From Viola odorata (lineage: Eukaryota; Streptophyta; Magnoliopsida; Malpighiales; Violaceae), in NCBI GenBank assembly GCA_963691705.1, contig OY829541.1, positions 37,279,661 through 37,343,660 of the forward strand: a stretch of 64,000 bases of DNA, given 5' to 3'. The notes under the pieces are model-generated. The model saw only the letters and a program-made list of their open reading frames with translations. It had not been told where the DNA came from and searched no databases. Position numbers and translations under genes: made by a program. Shown here piece by piece: positions 9,546-20,565 of this stretch (positions within the stretch are counted from its first letter, which is position 1; every line of letters begins with the position of its first letter).

Positions 9546-11035
9546 CCAATCCGTGCTCTAGGTTGGTAAACTTCATCGTTTTCACCGTTGAATCGGCTGA
9601 AATTTTTTCTGTTTTCGGGTAAATTTCACCACCGTTCCTCTAAACTGAAATTGCTTGTTCTTTCCATTTCCTACGGTTCAAACACTTATTCCTTCCATAT
9701 CCACAGTGGAAACATTGTTTCTAACGGTGGGAATCAATCGTTTGTCATTCCGAGCATTTCTGATTTTAGGTCAAAAATTTTCGTTTCTAGTGATTTGATC
9801 TTGCACAAACACATTGGCTGGATTGATTTGTGTTTATTGTCTTTGGTGACTGAAATCTTCATCTTCTTGACAATATTTGCTGCTGAATATATTGGAGCTT
9901 CCTATGGTGGCCATGAGACCCATGTGGACTGATTTTATTTGAGCCAAGTATTTCACATTTAATCCTCTCTTCCTATTCGGCCACATCTCCCTATTTTCAG
10001 CCTAGTATTCTCATTTACTTGTGCACACAGCCGGCCCTAAAACCAGCAAGCTTCCCTCACCCTTTGTTTGTCATACACTTGGCATAAACTCCTTGTCATA
10101 CAATCTGATTTGCCTGAGCTCATTGTCACACATCTTGGTGCATATTAGCAAAAATTGTGGTGCATTTTAGTGACAACTTTGGGTGCATGTTAGCCAAAAC
10201 TTGGGTGCATTTTAGCAAAAAATGTGGTGCATTTTAACTTCAAAATACTGGTTTATTTTAGTGAAAAATTTCGGTGCACGTTAGCAAAAAATTTCATCAA
10301 TTCGTGAAATTTTTTTTAACTTGCAAAATTATTTGCCTTCCACTTCAATTATCAAAAACTCATTTCATACATTTATTGAAGCTCTCTTGCACTTACAAAA
10401 AAAAAAAAAAAAAAGACAGCAAAGAAAAGAAAGGGATCAAAAGAGTAAAAGAAATCCCTAAGTCAAAAAAAAAAAAAAAGTAAAGAAAGAAAGGGATCAA
10501 AAGAGTGAAATCAGTCCCTCAATCAAAAGAAAAAGAATACATGTGAGTCAAAGCAAGAGGCAAAATGTATGTGTGCATTTGAAGTGTTTTCGTTCAAGTT
10601 AAGGTGTGCATTTACCAAGTGTTTCATTTTGCCGCAAATTTTGAATTGTGAAGCTTAGTCTCATTTCCCTCCATTTCTTCTAGTGTTGGTCCTTTGAGCT
10701 TGCCTTTCTTTTGTGTCTTTGAGTTTTCGTCACTTGATTCCTACATCAATATCCACTCTAACCTAATTAGTGTTCAAACTCAAACAATTTTTCCTTGAAC
10801 ACTAATTCGGTTTCCTTACCTTTCATTTCTGCCCTAGTTTTCTTTGATTCTCCTTGTGCGCATTGAGTCTTAGAGTCATTGCTAGCTATTTTGTTTGGTT
10901 TGGAACTGAAGTTTGAGTGGGTGAGATTGTGAGAGCATTAGAGTGTAGTGCGAAACACGAGCGATACACGTGAGGGAGGGACTAACCCTTTATCATTTTC
11001 AACTGCGTTTGTGTCTTTTTGCAGGTACATTTTCT
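9546..11035 (+). other. Leader of element B with candidate intron 9566-11024
   Basis: This is about 1.5 kb of non-coding sequence between primer site and gag. Donor-like ggttg/GTAAAC lies at 9566. A branch-like CTAAC is at 10982-10986. A T-rich tract ends in TTTTTGCAG/G at 11024, 11 nt before the gag ATG. It also holds the GGTGCA tandem repeat (10137-10298) and an A-rich duplicated segment (10391-10530). Splicing is inferred from sequence only. Confidence 0.6.
10137..10298 (+). repeat. Short tandem repeat in the B leader
   Basis: About seven degenerate units of 22-27 bp each begin GGTGCA and continue like TTTTAGCAAAAAATGT. They occupy the middle of the leader. I do not see this array in the leaders of A, E, G or J. 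Confidence 0.75.
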
Positions 11036-12644
11036 ATGTCTAACCACGGCACAAATCTGAGTGAGGGGTCGGATGAGTCCTCTCCCCTAAACCCGACCAT
11101 GGCATCTCTTACGGTCCAAATGGGAGAGACTCGCCAGCATGTGGCTGCTTTGCAACAACACGCCACAAGACAAGAGCAAGCCAATATTGACATCTTGGCT
11201 GCCATTGCTGCCTTAGCGGCAAAAGTTTCTACACCCTCACCACAACCTCCAAATTACCCTCCAACCACGACTTACCCACCCCAACCTTCCCCACAAGCCC
11301 CAATTTATACACCAGCCCCAAATTACACACCACAAGCCCATTTTCATCAAACTACTCGCCCATAAGATCCTACTAGTCTCGACTACTATGCCTTCCTGCA
11401 AGTAGAGGGTCATACGGATAGGGCTACAACAGCCGGCCATCTTGGCCACGATGAGGAAGCCCTAGGCCACCATACTCACCATACCGTGCCCCCACATCTT
11501 GAACACAACCGTAGCAATTTTTTGGTGGACAATCATAGCGTCGCTTTTCCTCATCCTCCTAGCCAGCCACATGTGCAACCTAATCAGCCCTACACCCACA
11601 CTCTTGACACGAGACAGCCACCACATCAGCCCCCCCCCCCCACCACATAACCCTAGACAACCGCATACACCAACTCCACTCCAAATAGCTAATCACCTAG
11701 TTGTTCCCCTACATCATGCGAATGCATATGTCCCACCCCATTATGAGCAGCCTAGGCAGCAACATCCACCTCACTATGAGCACGCTCACAATGCTCGAAG
11801 GTTTGATCATGATGAGATATACGAGCAGCGGGGTTATAGGCACAATGAGGAGAGAGTGGATCACAACCTCTCGAGTATCAAGTTGTCAATCCCTACCTTC
11901 GAGGGTAAGGATGACCCGGATACTTTTCATGAATGGGAGAACAAAGTGGATAGGCAATTTGCTTGTTACAACTACTCCGAGACAAAGAAGCTGAAATTGG
12001 CCATTGTAGAGTTCACGGGCTTAGCGATACAATGGTGGGATCACCTTTGTTTGATAAAGAGAAATGAGGGTAGCCCGCCTATTGAGACTTGGGAGGAGTT
12101 GAGGACTGAAATGAGGCATCGGTTTGTGCCCCCACACTACATCCGTGACTTGCACCAGCGTCTCCAACGTTTGTATCAAGGCCCCCGTACCGTGAGTGAC
12201 TACTACCACGAGATGTTGACTTGTTTGATGCGGGCCAGCACAAATAAGACCACGGAGGCCACCATGGCTCGTTTTATGAGTGGTCTACATAAGGAAATTT
12301 CCTATCAGCTAGACTTCCACAAGTACGACACATTGGAGGAGATGTTCCATTTGGCCTTAAAAATCGAGAAGCAAGTGACTGCCAAGCCGAAAATACCCTA
12401 CACCTCTCCTTCACCTTTCTAAAAATCATGGCAGACCCCTCCCTTCCCTTCTAAGTCTACCAATGACAGCCCCAAACCACCTTTCACAACCAAGCCAAAC
12501 ACCACCCCAAACACTACAAATCAGCCACCTTACGCTCCAAAACCACCCTTAAACACCCAAAGAACTCCTTCTAGAAGCATTAAGTGCTTCAAATGTGGGG
12601 GCAGCGGCCATATGAAGGCCGAGTGTCCCAATAGGTGAGTCATC
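11036..12644 (+). pseudogene. Element B gag (broken)
   Basis: It starts at ATG 11036 just after the acceptor-like CAG. The N-terminus has a coiled region (MASLTVQMGETRQHVAALQQ) shared with N, then a Pro/His-rich segment. The gag core is FEGKDDPDTFHEWENK, IQWWDHL and LHQRLQRLYQG. The CCHC knuckle CFKCGGSGHMKAEC lies near 12588-12629. Lesions are TAA at 11363-11365, a frame slip at a 12-C run (11630-11641), TAA at 12420-12422 and TGA at 12636-12638. The frame is otherwise continuous with the protease. Confidence 0.88.
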
Positions 12645-15032
12645 TTGATTCGCGAGGGAGAAGAATTAGAGAGTGAGGATGATGAGGAGACAGCCCCACC
12701 TCACGGTCACTTATGGGATATTGATGATGATCCGAATGAAGAGGAGGCTGGATATGCCTATGTAGACGTGCCAACATGCCTAGTTGTGAGGCGCACATTA
12801 AGTGTGGCAGCAAAGGAAGATGATAAAGTCCTTGAGCAGCGAGAAAACTTGTTCCATACGCGTGGGGTTTCGAATGGAATGGTAATCTCCATCATTGTAG
12901 ACAATGGAAGTTGTGCGGATGTGGCCAGCACTCTCCTTGTGCACTCCTTGGGTCTCCCCACCTCCAAACACCCTAGGCCATACTCCTTGAATTGGTTCAA
13001 TGATGGGAGTTCAGTTAAGGTCAAGCGGCAAGTCCTCATTCCACTTCAGATTGGAAAATACACGGATGAGCGCTTATGTGATGTGGCACCGATGCATTCT
13101 AGCCATCTCCTCCTTGGCAGACCTTGGCAATTTGATCGGAAGGCCATTCACAATGGTTTTCACAACACTTACAAGCTAGAACACCTTGGAAGCAAGTTCA
13201 TTATCCCACCCCTTCCTCCTAGCCAAGTGTACGAAGACCAGCTGAAGTTAGAAAAGGCTTCAGCCACTTTTGAGATAACATCTTCGCTTGGATCACAAAA
13301 GGTGTGGAGTGGAGAGAAGAATGTAAGTTGTGAGAGTGTTAAAAACAGCGGGCATGAAAAATGCGAGCATACGCCGAGTGGAGAGAAAAATGTGAGCTTT
13401 GCAAGTGAGTTGAGTGGTAACACACGACTTGACAAAAGTAAGCAAGTTAGTGAGCCTTTGAGTGGAGTGAAAATGGGCAGTAAAGTGAGTTTAATTGCTA
13501 AAGGAAGAGATGTAAGGCATGCTCTTATCATGCGCAAGCCTTGCATCCTAATCAGATTTAAGGAACACTCGCTTATTGCTTCTAACACTAATCCTTCCTT
13601 TCCCCCTCTTATGTCTCCTCTTTTGCTAGATTTCAAGGATGTGTTTCTGGAAGAAATCCCCAATGGCCTCCCACCCGTGCGTGGAATTGAGCACCGGATT
13701 GATTTCCTCCCCGGATCAACTATTCCAAACCGCCCGGCATACCGCTGCAATCCGAAAGAAACACATGAACTTCAGCAGCAAATTGACGCTCTTCTAGACA
13801 AGGGTTTCATTCGGGAGAGCCTCTCCCCTTGTGTTGTCCCCGTGATCCTCGTGCCTAAGAAGGATGGAAGTTGGCGCATGTGTATGGACTGTCGTTCCGT
13901 CAATAAAATCACGGTAAAGTACTCTCACCCCATCCCTCGTTTGGATGACATGCTGGATGAGTTAAGTGGTGCTAGAATCTTCTCTAAAATTGACTTAGTG
14001 AGTGGCTATCACCAAATTAGAATGCATGAGGAAGATCAATGGAAAACAGCCTTTAAAACTAAGTTCGGTCTTTATGAATGGCTTGTTATGCCCTTTGGTC
14101 TCACAAATGCTCCTAGCACTTTTATGCGTCTAATGAACCATGTACTTAGGCCTTTTATCGGCAAATTTGTGGTTGTTTATTTTGACGACATATTGGTTTA
14201 TAGCACTTGTTTAGAAGTCCATTTAGACCATTTGCACCAGATTTTTCTTACCCTTCGCAAGCATCAGCTCTTCGCGAAGTTATCCAAGTGTGAATTCTGT
14301 TTGGAGGAAGTGCACTTCCTTAGCTTCATTGTAGGTACCTTCGGCCTCAAGGTAGACAATGAGAAGGTTAGGGCCATTGCTGAATGGCCAACACCAGCCA
14401 ACTTGGGAGACATTCGTTCCTTCCACGGGCTGGCCGGATTCTACCGCCGTTTCATCAAAGACTTCTCCACCATCACCGCCCCCCTCAATGCTCTCACCAA
14501 AAAGAATGTCTCCTTCCTTTGGGGCAAAGAGCAAGAGGTGGCCTTCAACACACTCAAGGACAAGCTGACTTCCAGCCTGGTCCTCACCCTCCCCAACTTC
14601 GATAAGACATTCGAGGTGGAGTGTGACGCAAGTGGGATAGGAATTGGGGCTGTTTTGGTCCAAGAAAAGAAACCGGTGGCTTATTTTAGTGAGAAGTTGA
14701 AGGGAGCTCAACTAAACTACTGCACGTATGACCGAGAGTTATACGCACTTGTGAGAGCCCTCAACGTGTGGGAGCATTACTTGCTACCCAAGGAGTTCGT
14801 GGTTCACACAGATCACCTTAGCCTCAAATACCTCAAGGGACAAGGGAAGCTCAACAAGCGCCATGAAGCATGGATGGAATTTATCGAGCGTTTCCCTTAT
14901 CACATCAAGTATTTGAAAGGGAAGGACAATGTAGTGGCGGATGCTCTATCCCGTAGGTATGCCCTTCTCACTTCCCTCCATTCACGCCTCTTAGGCTTCC
15001 ACACATCACTTCTTTGTATGCTGCTGATTTAG
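12645..15032 (+). pseudogene. Element B protease, reverse transcriptase and RNase H
   Basis: An uninterrupted 795-codon frame. The protease site is VDNGSC (Asp codon 12900-12902), with the fold continuing to [14 protein letters not shown] Ser/Glu/Lys linker follows. RT motifs are [35 protein letters not shown] and [10 protein letters not shown] (YFDD at 14178-14189), with the thumb through [11 protein letters not shown]. RNase H motifs are [36 protein letters not shown] and VADALSRR. The frame shifts at about 15000, before integrase. RT and RNase H look intact, but upstream stops block a full polyprotein. Confidence 0.93.
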
Positions 15033-16496
15033 ACTTTATGGATGCTTATCTTGAATGCTCTAATGGTGCACATGGCATATTTGTGATACATGCTGATTTT
15101 CTGTTTCGTAAAGGTAGATTGTGCATACCTCGTTGTAGTACACGTGAGTTACTTATGAGAGAATCGCATGGGGGAGGTCTAATGGGGCACTTTGGGGTAG
15201 ATAAGACTCTTAGCACATTTAAAGAGCACTTTATTTTGGCCTCACATGAAGAAACATGTTGCTCATACTGTGGCTGCTTGTATTACTTGTAAACGTGCCA
15301 AGTCTAAATGCATTAATCATGGTCTTTACATGCCTTTGCCGGTTGCATCTCATCCATGGTGTGATCTCTCTATGGATTTTGTGGTTGGGCTGCCCTGAAC
15401 CAAAAGGGGGAAGGATTCGTTGTTTGTAGTTGTTGATCGTTTCTCTAAAATGGCACACTTTATTCCTTGTCACACTACAAATGATGCATCTCACATTGCC
15501 TCTCTTTTCTTTCATGAAATTGTTCGTTTACATGGCATGCCACGCACGATTGTTAGTGATAGGGATAGCAAATTCCTTAGTCATTTTTGGCGTGTGTTGT
15601 GGGCAAAGTTGAGAACTAAGTTGCTGTTTTCCACTTCGTGTTATCCTCAAACGGATGGCCAAACTAAAGTAGTTAATAGGACTTTAGGCACTATGTTGCG
15701 TGTTATGATTCAGCAGTATTCCAAGTCTTGGGACGATTGTATCCCTTTTATTGAATTTGCATACAATCGCGCAATGCATTCTTCAACTCGCTTTTCTCCT
15801 TTTGAGCTAGTCTACGGGTTTAACCCTCTTACCCCCATAGACTTGCTGCCTCTCTCTCTCACTGATTGTCCAAGCTTAGATGGCGAGGAGAAAGAAGCCA
15901 TGGTCTGAAAATTGCATGAGAAAGCCAAGGAGCGAATGGAAGACTTGAACAACAAACTAATGGAAAAACGCAACTCGGGTCGCCGCATCAAATCCTTTGA
16001 AGTGGGCGAATGGGTCTGGTTGCATTTGAGAAAGGATCGTTTCCCCTCTCAACGCAAGGGAAAACTTAGCCAACGAGGAGATGGACCTTTTCTCATTGTG
16101 GAGAAATTCAGTGACAATGCTTATCGTCTCGATATCCCTATTTCTTTTGGTTCCATAAGCTCAACTTTCAATATTAATGACTTGTCACCCTATTTTGTAG
16201 GTGATACCGATGGAGTTGAGGAGGAGCAGCCATTGGATTCGAGGTCAAATCCACTCAAAGGGGGAGGGGATGATACGAGCACGAGCATGGGATACTTCAC
16301 TAGAAGCAAAGGAATGGTAGCCGTGCTATTGAGGAGCCTTAGGGCCGAGGAGAGCAGCTTGGAACCAAGGCACAAATGGGTGACTTGCATGCACGCCAAC
16401 TCCTTCGCCATAAGCACCGCTCGCGACTCATGGGCAGCCCGCGCATCCTATGAAGAACCCCGCACCGATCCCGCGCCTAACCCTAGGAAGCCATGA
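15014..16496 (+). pseudogene. Element B integrase (broken, catalytic Glu changed)
   Basis: The zinc-binding domain ([11 protein letters not shown], then [10 protein letters not shown] after a frameshift near 15235) is followed by the catalytic core: [25 protein letters not shown] and [12 protein letters not shown]. The third catalytic residue, Glu in H and O (QTEVVNR), is Lys here (codon 15666-15668). Stops are TGA at 15396-15398 and at 15906-15908. The C-terminal domain is VGEWVWLHLRKDRF with GDGPFLIVEKF. The frame crosses the polypurine tract (DSRSNPLKGGGDDTS) and runs 226 nt into the 3' LTR. I see no chromodomain. Confidence 0.9.
16257..16270 (+). other. Polypurine tract of element B
   Basis: AAAGGGGGAGGGGA sits immediately before the 3' LTR, inside the extended pol frame. 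Confidence 0.92.
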
Positions 16497-17076
16497 GGCC
16501 GTGCGGATCAGCCCTTGCGCTTGCCCAAGCCTTGTGTCCTTAGCTGGTTGGCCGAAGCCCATCTTCCAAGCCCATCATCAATTGCTGCCAAGCCCCTTTG
16601 TCTAAGGGTGCAAGGGTATTTATCCCTTCTATTTTTAAGCTTAGGTATTTAAAGTGCATTGAATTCATTTCAGCACTTTGTCTTTGTTTTTGTGATAAAC
16701 TTCAGCCTAGACTAACTCTTAGCTAGCTAATTAGGGTTCTTCAAACCAGCACACTATCTTCTCCAATTCGGGTTGCTCATCTCTTTTGATGAGAGGGCTG
16801 AATTGATAGAGATCCTTTGTTCTTTTCAGTAACGTTACTCAAGTCCATCTTGAGGGGGTTTGCTAAGAATAGAGTTCTTATTTGTTACTCCTAAATACAC
16901 CTTTCCTCTACATCCATGTTCATCCGCTGCATCTAACTCCGTCATCTCTTGAAATACTCATCCGTATCATCCTTTCTATCCGATTGAAGCAAGTTGCCGA
17001 CCTCTTGAAGAGACTAGATCCGGCTCCCTCTCAAACCAGCGGCTAAACTCCTCTAAAAGGAGCTAGGGCCTTATCA
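16271..17076 (+). repeat. 3' LTR of element B (806 bp)
   Basis: It has the same ends as 8722-9530 and aligns throughout with small indels, including a shorter 'ccaaggccaagg' stretch near 16590 and changes near 16930-17030. It is followed by GATGG, which does not match the left flank AATGA. Confidence 0.92.
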
Positions 17077-18018
17077 GATGGATAATGCACTACCCAAGAA
17101 CTGAAATGTGCGCTGCAATAGAAGGCAATGCACGGCTGCCTCATGGCAATCCGAAGTAGACTCATCCGAAACCAGTAGCTTATCCTCCAACGGAGTCGAC
17201 TGAACCTCAATAAGTGATGGCAATTCGGATGTAAACACCCCCTCCTGAATGGGATCTAAAATATCATCAATAGAGTGCCAATCGGGAGGGCAAACGGTAA
17301 CCTCTTCACATTTCCCAAGGTGCCCGGAAACCCGTAGGTTATCACATATAAGGGTCATTGCTGCCATGGTGTTTGTCATGGCCTGAGTGCTTCTTTCCAG
17401 GCGCGTTACAATTGGAGCCATCCTCAAGGCGAAAGGTGAGGTGCCATGGTGTGGGGACGGGGCAACCTTGGTGAAGTAGTACTCATGCCCATACGAAATC
17501 TCTCCACTAGTCGTATAAGACTCATACGCATAGGCTTGCCGAGAGGGCTCAATATGATCATACTCCAACCGGGAAGGAATGGAATCGTAACTAGGAAGAG
17601 GCGGGGGCCAATGGACTAGGTGGGGAGGCTGCTCATAAGAATATAGTGTGGCGTGGTGAGGATGTGCACCAAAATCCGGTGGCACAAAAGGTCAATAATG
17701 GCTGCCACGATCCGGAACATAGATAGAGGTGGCACTGTGTGGGGAAGGGGCAGCCTCGGTGAAGTGGTCATGGTTGTGCTCAAGTGAATGGTGGTCTAGG
17801 CTGTCCATCACATAAGGGCTAGAACCATAATTCGTCTCGATGGCATAGGCGCTGCCATAATAAGGGTCGTGTAGATAGGGCTCAACCTCATGCTCAATGC
17901 CATAGCTTGCCTCATAGCAATAAGAGGGCTGGTCACTAGAACCCGTGGTGGATGCGGTGCAAGAACAACAAGAGTCCTCCTCCCAAGAGGACCCATCATG
18001 CTCACAACAAGATGACAT
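17077..18018 (-). pseudogene. Element D gag-N-terminus-like protein (truncated)
   Basis: The minus frame starts at ATG 18018, 12 nt after a TTTTGTAG/G acceptor-like site. It is rich in Tyr, Ser, His and Pro. It is homologous to the E protein, with shared stretches SPFALRMAPI, TNTMAAMTLICDNLRVSG and LLVSDES. One in-frame TGA (17692-17694) splits it. It stops at the B LTR. There is no zinc knuckle, protease or RT. It probably derives from a gag N-terminal domain; its function is unknown. Confidence 0.75.
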
Positions 18019-19615
18019 AGGAAAAATTCCTACAAAAGAAAACAAAACAAACACAATTGATAGCTAACAGGGTTAGTCTCTCCCTCACGTGTTTCACTCT
18101 CGTGTTTGTCAGTCTAATGTACTCACACTCTTCTCTCACACTCTTATCTCAATCACCAACCGAACACCTAAGCTAGAAAGACCTAACTAGGGTTCAAGGA
18201 AAGCAAGACAACCAAGGTAAGAAAGAAAGGCAAGGAAAGTCACAATTCTGCCCAAGGAAAAAGGATTTAATTTGGGCTGAAATTGGACTTAGAATAGAGT
18301 AATAATATGTGGAAACAAAGAAGAAAACAACAAAGCTCAAGCTACTCAAGAAAAGACTCAAGGAAACAAGAAGAGAAAATCACAAAGAAATAAAAGACTC
18401 AAAGCTGAAATTTCGAGTGAAAACTGCGCACTGATTTTGAATTGGATAGAAGTATGTGAAACCAACAGAATTAGGAGAAGTGTCCAACATAAGAGTTGTT
18501 CCCCTCAGACTGAAGTTTAAGCTGTCAAAATTTCAGAATTTTCGGAGTGCAGACACTCCCACAAAAGTGAAAAGCCGAAACTAGGCAAAAAGGAAAATCC
18601 GAAAAGAAAAATCCAAATTGGAAAACACCAATTGAAAGCCGAAGCTTGTGTTCTTCCACAAGGACACTTCAAAAACAATGTAATTCACTTAAATGTGCAT
18701 ACACAAGTAGCTTCTTGCTTGTGACTCCTTTGCTTTTCTTCCCTCTCTTTTTTTTTTTTTTTTTTTGAGAGAAGTGAGGAACTTGATCACTTTTTTTTTT
18801 ATTTGATCAATTCTTTTAGTTCCCTCCTTTTAAATTCTGTTTTTGCAAAGGGTGAAGAAGACTCACTTGTATGACAAGTATTTTTAAAAGATGAAGTGAA
18901 AGACAAGTAGTTTTTGCTCTTGATTTTTTTTTCACTAAAAGCCGAAAATGTGATGTGGCAAGTGAAGATGATGTGTCACTAAATGAGTGGATGACCAAGC
19001 AAGTGATGTGGCATGTGAGGTGGACGTGTATGACAAGCATACAAAGTGTAAGGAAGTGAAATTAGGGCCGGCCTAGAGTAGTGAGCAAGCTGAAATGCTT
19101 GGCTCACAATTGAAGCAAATACTAGGCTCACAATTAAGGTGATGTGACCGGCTAGGATTGGAGCAACAATTTCAGCACTTAGCAAGAAAAAAATTCAGTC
19201 CACATGGCTCTCAAGGCCACCATAGGAGGCTCCAATAACTTCAGCAGCAAATACACATGTAAGAAGATGAATTTTCGTCCATATAGATGCACACAAACAC
19301 AAAAAGTTTCAGCAATTGTGTTCTTCCAAAATTCAGCACACTAAAAGACAAGAATTTCTCAAGAACACCAAATTTTTCAAATGAAGTAAGATTGATTCCT
19401 ATGGTAGAAAACAATGTTTAAACCATAGAAAACAAGAATCAAGGTGTTTGAACCAAAGAAACTCAAGAAAAAGGTGTTTGAACTGAAGAGAGGAACGGGT
19501 ATGAAAAACGGAAAAAAATTTCAGCACAAAAGAAAGAAGTTCTACGGTAGAGAAGATGATTCTAACCGTAGAAATGAAGAGGAGAACAAGAAAAACCAAC
19601 CTAGAGGACAGCTGA
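18019..19615 (-). other. Leader of element D
   Basis: This is about 1.6 kb of non-coding sequence. On the minus strand a weak donor-like ttg/GTTTTT lies at 19596. The acceptor AG is at 18031-18030. A GACTAAC branch-like box is near 18070-18080. It also contains T-rich runs around 18745-18800 and the conserved 'gagagccatgtggac' block near 19199-19215. Confidence 0.6.
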
Positions 19616-19628
19616 AGCTCCGCTACCA
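19616..19628 (-). other. Primer binding site of element D
   Basis: The minus strand reads TGGTAGCGGAGCT two bases after the LTR end (..TTATCA at 19631). Confidence 0.85.
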
Positions 19629-19630
19629 CT

Positions 19631-20301
19631 TGATAAGAGCTCAACTTCTATTCGGAGATGAAACCGTGAGATGAAGGCAGCAAGGATCTAGTCTCCTTTG
19701 GGAGGTGGTAAACACATGGATAATTGGTGTTTGGGTGGATGGATGGATCCGTATTTGTATGGAGTTTAAGGGCAGCGGCAATAGATGGAATAATGGAGAA
19801 GATAACGTCGCTAGAAGGAGTGCGGATTGCGCAGCGGATTAATGGATGAAAAGGAGAGTGTTTAGATGAACAATAAGTATATAACTTCAATACCCAACAA
19901 ACCCTCTCAAGAACTTGCTTGAGCAACCTTGTTACAAAGTAAAGAAGATGAAGTGCTGGTTTTAAGAACCCTAAATTACCTAGGTTACTCTACTGATTTG
20001 GCCAAAGAGAATATCATCAAAATCAAAGGCAAGTGCTGAAATGAAAAGGAATGCACTTTAAATACTAAAATCCTAACATAATGGGTAAATACCCTTACAC
20101 CCTTGGACAAAGGGGCTTGGCCTTGGCAGCAGCTGAAGATGGGCTTGGAAGATGGGCTTCGGCCAAACAAGGAGGGCGCAAGGCTTTGGCAAGGCCTTAG
20201 CCGCACGGTCTCATGGCTTAGTAGGGTTCGGCGCGGCCTTCTTAATGGGATGGCCGGCCTACCCATGAGTGGGTTCTCCTCGAGCGTCCGTGCTCGTATC
20301 A
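19631..20301 (-). repeat. 5' LTR of element D (671 bp)
   Basis: The minus strand starts TGATACGAGCACGGACGC and ends ..GAGCTCTTATCA. There is no partner LTR in the window. The 3' portion resembles the E and F LTRs. Confidence 0.85.
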
Positions 20302-20557
20302 GGTGTTGAAGCTGTTGATGGAGGTCACGGATGTGGTAACTAGGAACGAATCTTCTCCTCATTTCATACTTCAATTCCTCCCAAGTTACCATGGGTGGAA
20401 CTCTCTCAATCCTCCTAGTTGCAACTAAGCGTTCTCACCATTGGGTTGCCATTCCCGTAAACTCCACAAGGGCTACTTTAACTTTGTTCTCCTCGGCATA
20501 GTTGTAGCACGCGAAAATGTGTTCTACTTTGCCCTCCCATCCATAATATGCTTCCGG
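20302..20557 (-). pseudogene. Remnant R, copy 1: gag core fragment
   Basis: The minus frame gives YYGWEGKVEHIFACYNYAEE, a VALVEFTGMATQ segment with one stop, and then TWEELKYEMRRRFVPSY and DLHQQLQHL. These match the gag core of A and G. It lies between the F LTR start (20558), which interrupts it after 'cggaagcatattatgg', and the D LTR. A second copy with the same F junction is at 55161-55424. Confidence 0.85.
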
Positions 20558-20565
20558 TGATACGA
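20558..20565 (+). repeat. First 8 bp of the F copy 1 LTR, split off by element E
   Basis: TGATACGA. The remainder of this LTR resumes at 24683 after E and its duplicated TACGA. The intact second copy at 55425 (TGATACGAGCATGGAC) shows the unsplit sequence. Confidence 0.88.

Larger units (their letters stand above)
8722..17076 (+). mobile_element. Element B: full-length autonomous-type Ty3/gypsy element (defective)
   Basis: The order is 5' LTR, primer site, leader, gag, protease, RT, RNase H, integrase, polypurine tract, 3' LTR (8355 bp). All enzyme domains are recognisable but carry stops and frameshifts. The flanks do not form a target-site duplication: AATGA on the left, GATGG on the right. 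The left flank is remnant T (plus) and the right flank is element D (minus). This suggests that the two ends came from different insertions joined by recombination. Confidence 0.93.
17077..20301 (-). mobile_element. Element D: 5' part of a non-autonomous element of the E type
   Basis: On the minus strand it has a 5' LTR (20301 to 19631), primer site, long leader and an E-like ORF cut by element B at 17077. The 3' part and 3' LTR are missing. The leader is nearly collinear with that of S. D inserted into the gag remnant R at 20302. Confidence 0.85.

Noticed and set aside
13169..13750. A 193-codon minus-strand ORF inside the B protease-RT linker
   Set aside because: It is the antisense of a well-supported coding region, has no recognisable domain and is not matched in relatives.
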